64,000 nt of DNA from Stenomitos frigidus_A (GCF_963877135.1 NZ_CAWNSW010000141.1:69346-133345); one strand, 5' to 3'; counted from the first letter of the stretch, positions 44,318 through 54,252 are shown. Made by a program: numbers and translations. The notes: generated by a model not told the origin, from the sequence alone.

Positions 44318-47300
44318 TTAAAGAGTTGTTGGGGCGATCGGTGCAATATCCGGGTCATAGCCCCCAATCTGGCTGGTGCGAAGCACCCAAACCCTAGCAC
44401 CGTGTTTGAGGAAAAGCTGCACAATCGTATCACTGGCAAAGCGTGGAAACATGGTGCGCCAACTCCCTAGCCCCGTTCGCAGATTTTGCAGCGGGTTGTC
44501 TTCCATCGTGCTGCCCAGGTTGAACTCGTTCTTTTCCCAATCGGCACGGGGACCACCCAGCGGTTGCAGTTTTTGTTGGAGTTCTCGACCGAGTTGTTGC
44601 AGTACCTGGAATCGTTGCGCTTGCTCCGGGTTTGCCATAAGTGATCGCCGCAGGTCTGCATTGGCTTGCAGTGCTTGAACCGATCGTTGAATACTGGCAA
44701 AGAGTGCCTGGTTTGAGTCCTGGGAGGAGTTATTCGCGGGTCCCACGTATGTTGCCCCCGTACCATCCCCAACCCGATAGCGAGAAGTCATCACTTGCAA
44801 CTGGCGCAACATCAATGTCAAGGGGCTACCTTTCTCGCCATTCATTTCATAGTCGTTGGTGAAGGCATCCAACTTAATGAGCAAGTCACAGGTGGGACGG
44901 GTGCCTGCCCAACCGAATTGGCGATCGCCCATATAGCGCGACCAATGCAACGTGCCAGCGGTCAAACCATCGGTGTTCTGGGCGTACACCTGGAAATAGC
45001 GAATCTCAAAGCGCAGGTCATCGGTCAGTGCCTCTCGCACCACTTCAGCCAGACCGTAGGCAAAGTGCCCAAAGAAAATAGGGGTTGCGGCAGCAGGTTC
45101 TTTTTTCATGCCCCCAATGCCCCCGTAGGTATGGATCAGCAAGGCGCGATCGCCCTCTTGCCAAGCGTTAATTGCCGTTTGAATGGCATCCGCTGATCCA
45201 TTTGACCTCGGCGTACACAACACTGACGCAATCTGTCCTTTTTGCGCCTCAACCTCTGCCCAGGCGCGTTTGCGGATGTAGCGATAGCCCGCTTTTGACC
45301 CAAACACAACTTCCTGGGGCTGCAAGCGCCATAACGCACGAGGAGCCAGAGATTGAACCACAAACATTCCCGCAGCATTTTTCGCGCCATAAATGTACCA
45401 CCCGGCTTCATTTAAGGGTGATTTCTCCAGATCGCGCGTCGTGGAGGGATAGCTACCGTAAGCGTCCGCCAACACCACCTGGGGTAACGAAACAACGTCC
45501 TGAACACCATCAAACTGCCGCGAAATCCGATTGAAATGCACCACCCGAAACTGGTCTAACGAGACGGGTGCCACAAACTGCACGACGGCGTAGTAACGTC
45601 CCGTAATTTCGACGGGCAGACTCCGAATGTAGAGGCTGGGCTGCTTTTCATTGCCCTGACTGCGTTCCATCGGTTCCACATCAACCGGATCATTAAGCAA
45701 CACCATCACATCATCAACCGGATGACAGCCTGCTAGCGATTCCAGTGGATCAACCTGTCGCCAGTGATTCAGGCGATCGGGGTTGACACAGCCACCATAC
45801 ACACTGCTATATTCGGCGTCCACGCTAAAGTGAACATCCCGTGTCACTGCCGCCACCAGCTTTTTCACAATCGGGTCATTCGCCCAACGCAGAGCCACCA
45901 CTTTGCCAACCCACTGCTGATAAGGGGCTGGTGCATGATGGACCTCAAACAGCACGCCTTTCACCTGAGCACGCTCTTCCTTTTGGGGCAAGATCAAGCG
46001 TCCCATCCAGGGATGAATGGGTTGATACAGCGTCTCATCCACGCTCTGGTGCAGCGGGTAATAGTCAGCATGAATAAAGGCTGCCTGCTGATACAGCGCG
46101 TAGTTACTGGTTTTCCGAGGCAGCGTTTGAGCTATTGTTAACACCTCACCTCGCAGAATTTGCAGAATCAATTCAATGGTGGCTTGTAGATAGGTGCGTC
46201 CATCGGGCAGGGTGGCTTGCGGGTCCATGTAGCCACCGGGAACCTGATGCCCCACGCCTGCTATTGACAACAGCGTAATTTTGCCCCGCCGCATGGCACG
46301 ATTCCAGTAGGACAAGGGAAACCACTGGCGGCGACCGGGAAAGATGGCAGGACCAATGCGCTCAATGCCATCTTTGTTGCCAGCCACATGGTAAAGATGC
46401 TCCAGCTTGAGAAAATTATTGTTGGCGCTCATCACCCCACCCAGGGAAATGATCTCGATCGGCGCACCCGTTGCCCGTTTCAGATAAGGTGCCGCCGCCA
46501 CCGACATTTGACCACCGCCGCTATAGCCAATCAGCGTAATGGGAATGCCACTGCCGGGCTGGTAGCCGCGTTTCGTCAAACCATCGTAGAGCACCTGAGC
46601 AATGCCCTGATTGTAAATCGGACCATACCGTTTATCGGCTGAAACTGCCACAATGAAGACGTTTCGCAGGTTGAGCATAAAACCCAGAATGTCAGTCGGG
46701 TTGCTCCAGCGCATTTTGTCCGCCAGTCTCCAGACAAAGGCAAGGGGACGATCTTCACCCAGGGGTCGATTCATGACGGAGTACATCATTAAGCCCTGCA
46801 CCAGCTCCACGTCCTGGGGCAGCGCTGGCTTGAGCGCATTCAGAAAAGCCATTACGTCGGGTGTGTATGTTTCGCCCGATTGCCCAACCCCATCCAGGTA
46901 AACCACATAGCGGGAGATGGAAGCGTCTGAAGGAGAGGCTTTAGCCACATTCACGGCAGTTTGACTGGTATCCACATCATCACCATACCAGCCAGCCCAC
47001 CAGCCCAATGTTTCCAGAGGAGCCAGCATGCCCGCAAAGACGACTGCAATCACCCCAATCCAAACTAAATCTAAGATCAATCGGAAGAGTTTCGGCAAGT
47101 TATTGTGCCAGCCAAAGAGACTCTCGCGAATGGGACGCAGCAAAAGGGCGATCGCCATAAACACGATAGCCATCGCCAGCAAACTCAAGAGCAGCTTGAG
47201 CTGTTGGGGTAGACCACTGGGTTTATGATCGAGTTGCACCAGTGGATCAGCCACATCTGTTCGCTGCGTGATCGTGATGGTTGTACTCTCTTTGTTGCTG

Positions 47301-48049
47301 ACGACCGCTGGAGCCACTGCCTGGGCGGTTTCTGGAGCCGATCGCCCTGCTGCCTGCACCAACTGATTCATCTCCGGTACAGTCGTCTGAGTGGCCGCGA
47401 GCATAGGAGAAGCCACACCTCGCCCTGCCTGTACTCGATCCGCCAGTTCGCTCTGCTTTTCTACCAGATTCACACCAGCCACGCGATCGGCGATCGCTTG
47501 ACCTAACTTGGCGATCGGTTGTCCAATACTGTTTTCCAGAAGTTGCAGCGCCAGCCAGCCAAAAGCGACATAGCTAAAAGCAGTGGCACCAGTCACCTGT
47601 GCGGCGGCCGCAAAGCCCACCACTGCTGCCAGCAAGCGCCACACCGACAACAGATTTAAAACGGGCAGTCCTGCGTAGGGCAACGCGCCTAAAAAGCTGA
47701 ACAACTGGGGCGCATAGCTGAATCCCAACACTTTGATCAGCGTCGTAAAGGGAACCTTCACTGACCAGGGCACCCGACAAATCAACCAGGTACTCAAGAC
47801 CAGAAACAAAAAGCCAACGGTAAACAGAATGGCATTGAGCAACAGGCTCAGAACAAAGCGCACGGGTTTTACCCGATTGATAAAGAGAATGATGCTTTGC
47901 CCAACACCCAGCGATAGCCCCGCAAACAGCACGACCAGCAACGATGACCACACTCCAGGCAGGTTGGCGATCTGCTGAAACGCCTCTAAGTGAAGGCGAA
48001 AGACGCCGCCCAACAAGTCCCAAAATGGCGTTGCACCCGTTGCCGTCAT
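44318..48049 (-). CDS. Large membrane protein with alpha/beta-hydrolase-like domain
   Basis: 1243 residues. Residues 1-180 hold four or five helices in a Yip1-like plan (LPGVWSSLLVVLFAGLSLGVG, VLGFSYAPQLFSFLGALPY); a second helix pair lies at about 285-350. A hydrolase-like domain follows: YVVYLDGVGQSGETY near 385, nucleophile elbow LIGYSGGGQMSVAAA near 507-512, and a candidate His in SIAGVGHQVPGG near 597. The last ~600 residues are soluble and contain LLIHTYGGIGGMKKEP and a coiled-coil-prone end. I do not recognise the whole architecture; lipid or peptidoglycan substrates are conceivable. No partner gene is adjacent. Confidence 0.65.
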   Translation of the reverse strand: MTATGATPFWDLLGGVFRLHLEAFQQIANLPGVWSSLLVVLFAGLSLGVGQSIILFINRVKPVRFVLSLLLNAILFTVGFLFLVLSTWLICRVPWSVKVPFTTLIKVLGFSYAPQLFSFLGALPYAGLPVLNLLSVWRLLAAVVGFAAAAQVTGATAFSYVAFGWLALQLLENSIGQPIAKLGQAIADRVAGVNLVEKQSELADRVQAGRGVASPMLAATQTTVPEMNQLVQAAGRSAPETAQAVAPAVVSNKESTTITITQRTDVADPLVQLDHKPSGLPQQLKLLLSLLAMAIVFMAIALLLRPIRESLFGWHNNLPKLFRLILDLVWIGVIAVVFAGMLAPLETLGWWAGWYGDDVDTSQTAVNVAKASPSDASISRYVVYLDGVGQSGETYTPDVMAFLNALKPALPQDVELVQGLMMYSVMNRPLGEDRPLAFVWRLADKMRWSNPTDILGFMLNLRNVFIVAVSADKRYGPIYNQGIAQVLYDGLTKRGYQPGSGIPITLIGYSGGGQMSVAAAPYLKRATGAPIEIISLGGVMSANNNFLKLEHLYHVAGNKDGIERIGPAIFPGRRQWFPLSYWNRAMRRGKITLLSIAGVGHQVPGGYMDPQATLPDGRTYLQATIELILQILRGEVLTIAQTLPRKTSNYALYQQAAFIHADYYPLHQSVDETLYQPIHPWMGRLILPQKEERAQVKGVLFEVHHAPAPYQQWVGKVVALRWANDPIVKKLVAAVTRDVHFSVDAEYSSVYGGCVNPDRLNHWRQVDPLESLAGCHPVDDVMVLLNDPVDVEPMERSQGNEKQPSLYIRSLPVEITGRYYAVVQFVAPVSLDQFRVVHFNRISRQFDGVQDVVSLPQVVLADAYGSYPSTTRDLEKSPLNEAGWYIYGAKNAAGMFVVQSLAPRALWRLQPQEVVFGSKAGYRYIRKRAWAEVEAQKGQIASVLCTPRSNGSADAIQTAINAWQEGDRALLIHTYGGIGGMKKEPAAATPIFFGHFAYGLAEVVREALTDDLRFEIRYFQVYAQNTDGLTAGTLHWSRYMGDRQFGWAGTRPTCDLLIKLDAFTNDYEMNGEKGSPLTLMLRQLQVMTSRYRVGDGTGATYVGPANNSSQDSNQALFASIQRSVQALQANADLRRSLMANPEQAQRFQVLQQLGRELQQKLQPLGGPRADWEKNEFNLGSTMEDNPLQNLRTGLGSWRTMFPRFASDTIVQLFLKHGARVWVLRTSQIGGYDPDIAPIAPTTL

Positions 48050-48383
48050 GGCAGTTTCCCCACAGCTTCACATCATTTGTGCCTGGATTAGACACAGCGA
48101 TTACACGATAAATGTTACGAGAGCCATCATCACGGCGTTAATGTTTGGTCTTGAGGCGCGATCGCGTCGGCAACGGTTACAATGGGCGATCGTACCTCTG
48201 GCGATCGATTGACGACCGCAGACAAGGCTCCCGTTCCCAGCCAGAGCATCTGCTGGGGGATGCGGGTTAAATCAGAGTGCGCCAACGTTTGTAAGAGAGC
48301 AGGCGTACAACACGGGCAAAGCAACGGTTCAAAGGGCACCATGAGGATTCATAAATGTAATGTGATGGCGGCTTTAGCGCCGA

Positions 48384-48500
48384 TTAGCTAATGGTGTTCT
48401 TGTAGATCTTGCCGTCTTTCACAATGACTTGTGATGCGTCGCCTCCGATCTGTTGAGCCCGTCGCACGCTGGATGTCCCTGTTAGGTGCAGAGGCAACCA
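48384..48500 (-). pseudogene. Remnant resembling an amidohydrolase C-terminus
   Basis: Reading from about 48500 down, the frame gives SSVRRAQQIGGDASQVIVKD then GKIYKNTIS and a stop. The ending VIVKDGKIYKN parallels VIMKDGKLYKNLLS of the amidohydrolase at 49.9 kb. No start or remaining domain is present, so it is probably the tail of a second copy. The region 48050-48383 holds no other supported gene. Confidence 0.45.
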
Positions 48501-48532
48501 GGCGCAACCGAGCAAAGAAGTTCTCAGTCGTT

Positions 48533-49819
48533 TTAGAAGCTGAAGACCGCACCCAGCCATAAGCCTTGCTGCCGTAAATCCAGCCCTAATCTGTCGGTGC
48601 CCTTCCCATCCTGGTACTCGAACTTGGTGAATCGGTAAGCAAGCTGAAGAGCGACCTTACTAGACAGTCGGTACTGAGTGCCAATGAGCAAATTCCAGGT
48701 GAAGTCACGATCGGCGTTGATATTAAACCCAGAAACATCGGCCCGAATGCCTACCCCCCAGCGGTCAGAGAGTTCTAGCCCTGCACGAAACCCAAGCATC
48801 GGTTCAGCAAAAAAGGCAGAAAGTTTAACATCTTGATTGGGAATATTAATGCCGCCAATCCGAATTGAACCCACGTCAATCTCTTGACCTAACCAATTCA
48901 GCCTCACGCCTAAAATTGGCTCAGCTGTCAGTCGAGGGTAGGGATTTGATCCAGGGTTACGCCCTAAAGACTGATCAATGACCCGGTAAAATACTGCCAG
49001 ATCCAACACCCCTTGATGCACATTCGCGCTGACACCTGCATTCAGATTGACATCCGTGTTAATGCCATAAGGCCGCAGTGCTGCTGCTGGGATTGTTACG
49101 TCAAGGTTTCCATCTTTGCCCACAGAGAGATAGGAACCATCGACAATAAAGCCTAAACGGTTTTTGCGAGCTTCTAGCCGCAGCGAGGCCGCAAAAATAC
49201 GATCGAGCTCAAACAACTCGCCCAAGCCAGCTTCAAGGGATGCCTTGCGTCCACGCACTGTGATATCAGCTTTAACATCAAATGGAACGAATAAATAGGG
49301 TTCCACTAAAAATTGCCACCGCTCTTGGGCAACATCAGAATTGAATGGTGATGCTGCTTGAGCCGTTAAAGTGCCGTTCGGTACGGATTCGTTGCGTACA
49401 GCATTGGCTGCATCAGAATGGTTCGGCGTTCCTTGCCCCATCAGGACTGGTGCCTTCGATGCGGTTGCTACTTCAACGATCGCCTCAGAGGCTGGCTTGG
49501 CCTGAGGTCGCAGATCAACCGATCGCGTCGACCACGGCTTGCCCTGAAGAGGCATACCCTGGTGTAATTGGAGCGGTGTCTTTAATGCCAGAGCGGGTTT
49601 TGACGAAGGGTCTACCTGATGGCTTTCTGGCAGGTTCTCTTCAGGTGAGGCTATGGGACTGGGAATGGGTGATTGCTCGAAGGTGTCTTTGGGCAGCAGT
49701 TCACCAGCCAAAACTGGCAGGCTAGCAAGTGCGATCGCCCCTGACACTAGGCTGCTTAGACGCAACACCTTACGAACCCAGAAGATGGTTCCCTCTTTCG
49801 ATCGTGTCTTTAATAGCAT
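48533..49819 (-). CDS. Predicted outer-membrane beta-barrel protein
   Basis: About 428 residues: N-terminal signal (VLRLSSLVSGAIALASLPVLA), a Pro/Ser-rich low-complexity region to about residue 150, then alternating beta strands (WQFLVEPYLFVPFDVKADI, GLELSDRWGVGIRADVSGF, VALQLAYRFTKFEYQDG) ending in LWLGAVFSF. A terminal Phe is the usual barrel-assembly signal. The frame extends to a TTG at 49846; ATG 49819 is preferred but neither has a good ribosome site. Resembles porin-family or OmpA-like barrels without a named match. It is transcribed in line with the broken amidohydrolase. Confidence 0.65.
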   Translation of the reverse strand: MLLKTRSKEGTIFWVRKVLRLSSLVSGAIALASLPVLAGELLPKDTFEQSPIPSPIASPEENLPESHQVDPSSKPALALKTPLQLHQGMPLQGKPWSTRSVDLRPQAKPASEAIVEVATASKAPVLMGQGTPNHSDAANAVRNESVPNGTLTAQAASPFNSDVAQERWQFLVEPYLFVPFDVKADITVRGRKASLEAGLGELFELDRIFAASLRLEARKNRLGFIVDGSYLSVGKDGNLDVTIPAAALRPYGINTDVNLNAGVSANVHQGVLDLAVFYRVIDQSLGRNPGSNPYPRLTAEPILGVRLNWLGQEIDVGSIRIGGINIPNQDVKLSAFFAEPMLGFRAGLELSDRWGVGIRADVSGFNINADRDFTWNLLIGTQYRLSSKVALQLAYRFTKFEYQDGKGTDRLGLDLRQQGLWLGAVFSF

Positions 49820-49863
49820 GGCAGTTTTTAGAAGTTTTTTCGTCAAGCAAGCCAGTCTGAGCC

Positions 49864-51261
49864 TTAGCTGAGGAGATTTTTGTAAAGCTTGCCGTCCTTC
49901 ATGATCACGAGGAAGTTCTTGGCTGGATTCTCGATCAATTTGATATTCTCGATCGGATCGCCATCCACCAAAAGTAGGTCGGCGAGTGCGCCTTCTTCAA
50001 CGACACCCAATTTGCCAGGATAAGGATTGCGCGGACCAGACAATGCCAGTAGTTCAGCATTGGTACTCGTTGCCATCTTCAGCACTTCAGCGGGACTGTA
50101 CCAACGCACCATTTTCGCCAGTTGCGCCCCTTGTCGGGTGGCCAGCTTAGCAGCGAATAAGGTGTCTGTGCCCCAGGCTGTCTTGAGCTTGTATTTCTTC
50201 GCCAGATTATAGGCGTTGTCAGTACCCTGGGTCATTTGCAGTTGTTTGACACGGTTGGCTGACCCTTCCGGCTGGGGATTCGCATCCTCGTCGTCGAGAA
50301 ACGGTTGAAGGCTGAGCCAGGTTCCTTTTTCAGCCATAATCTTGGCTGTTGCCTCATCCATCAGTTGACCGTGTTCAATGCACTTAACTCCCGCCCGAAT
50401 CGCCGTTTGAATCGCGATCGGGGTGTAGGCATGAACCGTGACATAGGTATTCCAGTTTGCAGCCGCTTCGACAGCGGCATGGAACTCTGCTTCTGTATAT
50501 TGGCTAACATCCAGGGGATCGTAGTCGGATGCCACACCGCCACCTGCCGCCAGTTTAATCTGGGTGGCACCCTGCATCAGTTGTTCACGAGTGCGTCGGA
50601 GTACCTCATCGACCCCATCGGCGATCGTCCCCACTCCAAACACTTCCCCACGGCTGAGCGGTGTCGAAGGTGTTCTGGGAATCTCTTTGAGTGAGCGGAA
50701 GTCGCCATGTCCACTGGTCTGCGAGATCATCGCCCCCGAAGGCCAGATGCGTGGCCCTATGGCATCACCCTTGTCAATCACCTTCTTCAACTCAAACACT
50801 GGTCCCGCCATATCACGAGTGCTGGTAAAGCCACGCAATAGCATTGCCTTTGCATTGGTCTGTGCTTGCTGAAACAAGGCTTCAGCAGGAGTCTTGGGAG
50901 AAAGTAGTTCTTCGATAGCGCTGCTCTCCATGAACAGATGAGTGTGGTTATCGATCAGCCCTGGCATCAATACACGACCACCACCTTTAATCCGGGTTAG
51001 CTTAGCGCTTGCTGGTGGAGTAATTGGGTTACTGGAAATGGTCTCAATTTTGTTGCCCACTACCAGAACGTTTGATGGTTATGAGAGTTGAGCGGCAGTG
51101 CCATTGAAAACACGAACATTCTCAAACAAGAGATTCGTAGCATTTTGCTTCTGAACTTTGAGGGGCGCTGGCTGCTGAGCCAATCCTAATTGTGGAACGA
51201 ATCCAATGAGGGCAAGTAGTAAAACGCCTAATAGGATTGAGTAGCGAAGTCTTATACGCAT
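49864..51261 (-). pseudogene. Secreted metal-dependent amidohydrolase interrupted by an in-frame TAA
   Basis: One reading frame with a single stop. ATG 51261 starts a signal peptide (YSILLGVLLLALIGFVPQLGLA) and LLFENVRVFNGTAAQLS, then TAA at 51079-51081, then in the same frame PSNVLVVGNKIETISS and the full catalytic domain. Metal motifs remain: PGLIDNHTHLF, IKLAAGGGVASDYD (bridging Lys), VTVHAYTP, CIEHGQL and AWGTDTLF. Relatives are imidazolonepropionase-like or Xaa-Pro-dipeptidase-like enzymes. Re-initiation at GTG 51060 could give a 398-residue cytosolic form lacking export and part of the small beta domain. Catalytic residues are intact, so the change may be recent. Confidence 0.8.
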
Positions 51262-51498
51262 AGTGAGCATCCCTACAAAGAGCTGAAGAAGACCTCCAAA
51301 ATTCACTGTTCAGAGGTTATCGGGTCAAGCATACCAGCTAATTCTGCTCACCACAAAATCGTCCGCCTGGTTTAAGAAGTCACGAGCCTTCACAAACACC
51401 TCCTTAAAACGGGCGAATCAACCTAGAACATGGTTGTAGCAATACCCTACTCAATCAGAGCGTCGTACCAAAAATGTATAAGAACAAATGTTGCGGAG

Positions 51499-51744
51499 CT
51501 AATAAGATGCCGTGAGCAAAGCCTCTTCTACATTTTGCGGTAATGGCACCGGATAGAAACGATTCGCTGCAAAGGCATAATCTTCCCCACTTTCATCCAC
51601 GATTCGTACCAAACCATGCGCCGCAGCCTGCTCATCGGCAATCATGCGGTACAGTTTTCCAACTTCGAGTGACGCTTTATAGCCCTCATTGTTGAAGCAC
51701 ACAGCAAAATGAATGAGTTGGTCATGATTTGCTTTCATCAGCAT
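51499..51744 (-). CDS. Conserved small cyanobacterial protein
   Basis: 81 residues: ANHDQLIHFAVCFNNEGYKA then SLEVGKLYRMIADEQAAAHG, with LVRIVDESGEDYAFAANRFYPV toward the end. I recall this as a common small protein in cyanobacteria without known function, probably a compact beta fold. ATG 51744 or 51738. It begins five bases after the stop of the duplicated pdhB tail, so it may depend on translation through that fragment. Confidence 0.65.
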   Translation of the reverse strand: MLMKANHDQLIHFAVCFNNEGYKASLEVGKLYRMIADEQAAAHGLVRIVDESGEDYAFAANRFYPVPLPQNVEEALLTASY

Positions 51745-51749
51745 GCAGT

Positions 51750-51905
51750 TTAAACTTTGAGCGCGACCATCTTTTGGACAGCTTCGACGATTTGTTGTGG
51801 TTGGACGATCGTCAGATTTTCCAAAGCACCGTTGTATGGGGTGGGAATATCCTGGGATGACAGCCGCAAGACGGGCGCATCCAGTTCATCGAAGAGACGA
51901 TCAAG
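51750..51905 (-). pseudogene. Duplicated 3' end of pdhB
   Basis: About 155 bases encode DRLFDELDAPVLRLSSQDIP then TPYNGALENLTIVQPQQIVE and AVQKMVALKV, the same ending as pdhB at 52683-52838 except Ala for Gly, with several silent base changes. Homology stops abruptly at GAAGAGACGATC on the plus strand. No start codon of its own is evident. It sits between the pentapeptide gene and the 81-residue gene. Confidence 0.85.
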
Positions 51906-51915
51906 GTCAATCCCA

Positions 51916-52284
51916 CTAACTTGCAGAACGATACTCTGTTGGTTCCAAGCCAGACCAGCGGATGCGACCATCCGGCATAATGGCTCCATCAAAGTCGGCT
52001 TCGTCCTGGTTTGTGCCATTGAGATTGGCTCCAGTAAGATTTGCACTCGCTAGATAGGTGCCTTTTAGATTGGCGTAGCTCAGGTCAGCCCCGCTCAGAT
52101 TCGCTCCGTAGAGATTTGCACCACTTAAATCCGCTCGAATGAGATTGGCTCCGATCAGGTTTACTCGTTTCAAACGAGTGCCCTGCAAATTTACACCCTC
52201 CAAGTAAGCACCTTTGAAGGCTCGCTCTCCTGATCGATAACGCACTAGTAACTCACGTGCGCTGTGTAAAGGTTGATTGAACAT
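51916..52284 (-). CDS. Pentapeptide-repeat protein
   Basis: 122 residues, with about fourteen consecutive A(D/N)LxxANL-type pentapeptides from residue 25 to 95 (GANLIRADLSGANLYGANLS), predicted to form a right-handed quadrilateral beta-helix. A short N-terminal helix has LHSARELLVRYRSGERAFKG and the tail is IMPDGRIRWSG. It is soluble with no signal. The family ranges from gyrase-protecting proteins to unknown cyanobacterial ones; no function is assigned. Confidence 0.82.
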   Translation of the reverse strand: MFNQPLHSARELLVRYRSGERAFKGAYLEGVNLQGTRLKRVNLIGANLIRADLSGANLYGANLSGADLSYANLKGTYLASANLTGANLNGTNQDEADFDGAIMPDGRIRWSGLEPTEYRSAS

Positions 52285-52611
52285 ATTTCTTCTCGTAACG
52301 AAGGGATAGCCCCTTCACATGACTGGTGACAGCTAGAGTAAACTCTAACCCGTTGCACCTTGTCTTCAGCCTAAGATCCTTTCGACTGATAAACCATTAA
52401 GATTGACGGCTCAGCCTCTTAGACATTGAGCGATCGCAGAGCTAGCAGCGGTTTGAAACGTTCGCTTACATAATCGGACTGACGCAAAAGACATTTTGAG
52501 CAACGGGTGTTTGCAGTATAGTTTTCCAACTTCTTAAATTCCTTCCTGCCTACACGTTGAGCTCCATACCAATGAATCTCAGCTAAACGGACTGTAGCTT
52601 CAGTTGTGCCA

Positions 52612-52674
52612 GATCCCCGACTTCTGTCTCAGGGACAGCAAACCCAATCAGATTGAACCAAGAAGTCGGGGATC
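52612..52674. repeat. GATCCCCGACTTCT inverted repeat downstream of pdhB
   Basis: Perfect 14-base arms at 52612-52625 and 52661-52674 enclose 35 bases, directly after the pdhB stop. It may stabilise or terminate the transcript, but no U-run follows. This arm sequence is a frequent intergenic repeat in cyanobacteria. The rest of 52285-52682 has no gene. Confidence 0.7.
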
Positions 52675-52682
52675 GATTGTGT

Positions 52683-53666
52683 TTAGACTTTAAGCGCAAC
52701 CATTTTTTGAACGGCTTCGACGATTTGCTGGGGCTGCACGATCGTCAGATTTTCCAGACCACCATTGTAAGGGGTGGGAATATCCTGAGATGAGAGCCGC
52801 AATACCGGAGCATCCAGTTCGTCGAAGAGACGATCGTTAATCGACGCAATCACCTCAGCCGCAATGCCGCCCGTTCGCATGGCTTCTTCCACGATGATCA
52901 CGCGATGGGTTTTGCGAATCGATGCACCGATCGTGTCAAAGTCCAATGGCTTCAGTGAGAGTAGATCAATCACTTCAGGATCGTAGCCATCCTTTTCGAG
53001 CGTCTTGACCGCCTGCATAACGTGATGCCGCATCCGGGAGTAAGTGATGATTGTGACATCTTCGCCCGATCGCACAACCTCCGCTTTGTCCAACGGCAAC
53101 AGATACTCGCCCTCTGGCAAGTCTTCCTTCAGGTTGTAGAGCAGGACGTGTTCAAAAAACAGCACTGGATTGTTGTCACGAATCGCAGACTTCAGCAGCC
53201 CCTTGGCGTTGTAGGGTGTGGAACACGCAATAATCTTGAGTCCCGGCACTGCTTGAAAGTACGTCTCTAAGCGCTGCGAATGTTCTGCACCCAACTGCCG
53301 ACCGACACCACCAGGCCCCCGAATCACCATCGGGATCTTGTAGTTGCCGCCCGATGTATAGCGGAGCATCCCCGCATTATTGGCAATCTGGTTAAAAGCC
53401 AGCAGCAAGAACCCCATGTTCATGCCTTCGATGATGGGTCGCAGCCCTGTCATTGCGGCTCCGACCGCCATGCCAGTGAAGCTGTTCTCTGCGATCGGTG
53501 TGTCCAACAACCGTAAGTCGCCGTATTTTTTGTACAGATCCTTTGTGACTTTATAGGAACCGCCGTAATGCCCCACATCCTCACCCATCACCATAACGGT
53601 CGGGTCACGCTCCATTTCTTCGTCGATCGCTTCGCGTAGGGCATTAAAGAAAAGTGTCTCTGCCAT
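52683..53666 (-). CDS. pdhB: Pyruvate dehydrogenase E1 component, beta subunit
   Basis: 327-residue partner of the E1 alpha subunit in oxidative decarboxylation of pyruvate. Landmarks: MGEDVGHYGGSYKVTKDLYKKYG, DTPIAENSFTGMAVGAAMTG, MRYTSGGNYKIPMVIRGPGG, GAEHSQRLE and the C-terminal LFDELDAPVLRLSSQDIPTPYN with LTIVQPQQIVEAV. Length and order are those of cyanobacterial PdhB. The alpha subunit is not adjacent, as is common in cyanobacteria. A diverged copy of its 3' end lies about 800 bases downstream. Confidence 0.95.
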   Translation of the reverse strand: MAETLFFNALREAIDEEMERDPTVMVMGEDVGHYGGSYKVTKDLYKKYGDLRLLDTPIAENSFTGMAVGAAMTGLRPIIEGMNMGFLLLAFNQIANNAGMLRYTSGGNYKIPMVIRGPGGVGRQLGAEHSQRLETYFQAVPGLKIIACSTPYNAKGLLKSAIRDNNPVLFFEHVLLYNLKEDLPEGEYLLPLDKAEVVRSGEDVTIITYSRMRHHVMQAVKTLEKDGYDPEVIDLLSLKPLDFDTIGASIRKTHRVIIVEEAMRTGGIAAEVIASINDRLFDELDAPVLRLSSQDIPTPYNGGLENLTIVQPQQIVEAVQKMVALKV

Positions 53667-53975
53667 TGGTTCCTCTAATTACGGCAAGTTCTGTGATTTT
53701 ACAAGTTCTGTGATTTTACAAGAATCTTCGGACATTTAGCTTTCAGCCTTCAGCTTTGAGCCGTTTGCCGCTCGTCCTCTGTCTATCGTCTACAGTCCAG
53801 CGCGCAATGTCAATTTTACAGCCGTTTCCAAATGCGTCAGCTACAGTGCGTAAAGCCTTGGGCATACAAGAAACGTGGAGCGAGTGCTTTGCACTTACAT
53901 TTTGCTCCCAGGCGTGAGCAAGACGCGCACACTCAGTTGATGTGGCTTATGCAAACGAAAATTGCTGTCAGCCTG

Positions 53976-54107
53976 TCAATTTTGAGTGACCCAGAGCGAC
54001 AACACTCCCAGCGTGATTGCGGCTACTCCAACTTGAAACAGCATCGGGTTGACGAGTATTACTATTACACCAACTGCAACCATGACCGTTCCAATCAGTT
54101 TGATCAT
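53976..54107 (-). CDS. Possible small membrane protein
   Basis: 43 residues from ATG 54107: MIKLIGTVMVAVGVIVILVN then PMLFQVGVAAITLGVLSLWVTQ. Two hydrophobic helices with a short turn look like a genuine hairpin membrane peptide. The frame extends upstream to 54164 with a basic stretch that does not look coding. Nothing else is supported in 53667-54187. Confidence 0.4.
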   Translation of the reverse strand: MIKLIGTVMVAVGVIVILVNPMLFQVGVAAITLGVLSLWVTQN

Positions 54108-54187
54108 TTTGCTTACCAGCCAACGTCTACTTCCTTCTTCATGGCGGCAGCGAAAAATCGGCAAAATTGTTAAAAAAGCTGTAAAAC

Positions 54188-54225
54188 GAGAGAGCCTCTA
54201 AGCAATGTGGCTTAAAGGCTCTCTC
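54188..54225 (-). terminator. Strong hairpin, probable terminator on the minus strand
   Basis: Ten-base perfect arms GAGAGAGCCT and AGGCTCTCTC plus an inner TAAGC/GCTTA pairing. On the minus strand the hairpin is followed by GTTTTAC and then a T-rich stretch, suiting the small gene at 54253-54426. Confidence 0.65.
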
Positions 54226-54252
54226 AGTCAACATCCAGTTGAGATGGCACTT

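Noticed and set aside
48130..48342. 70-codon minus-strand frame with a CPCC motif
   Set aside because: A Zn-ribbon was considered, but only one Cys cluster exists and no ribosome site or family is seen.
53832..54173. 113-codon plus-strand frame
   Set aside because: Composition is unlike the neighbours, with no domain; the opposite strand carries a better small membrane peptide.
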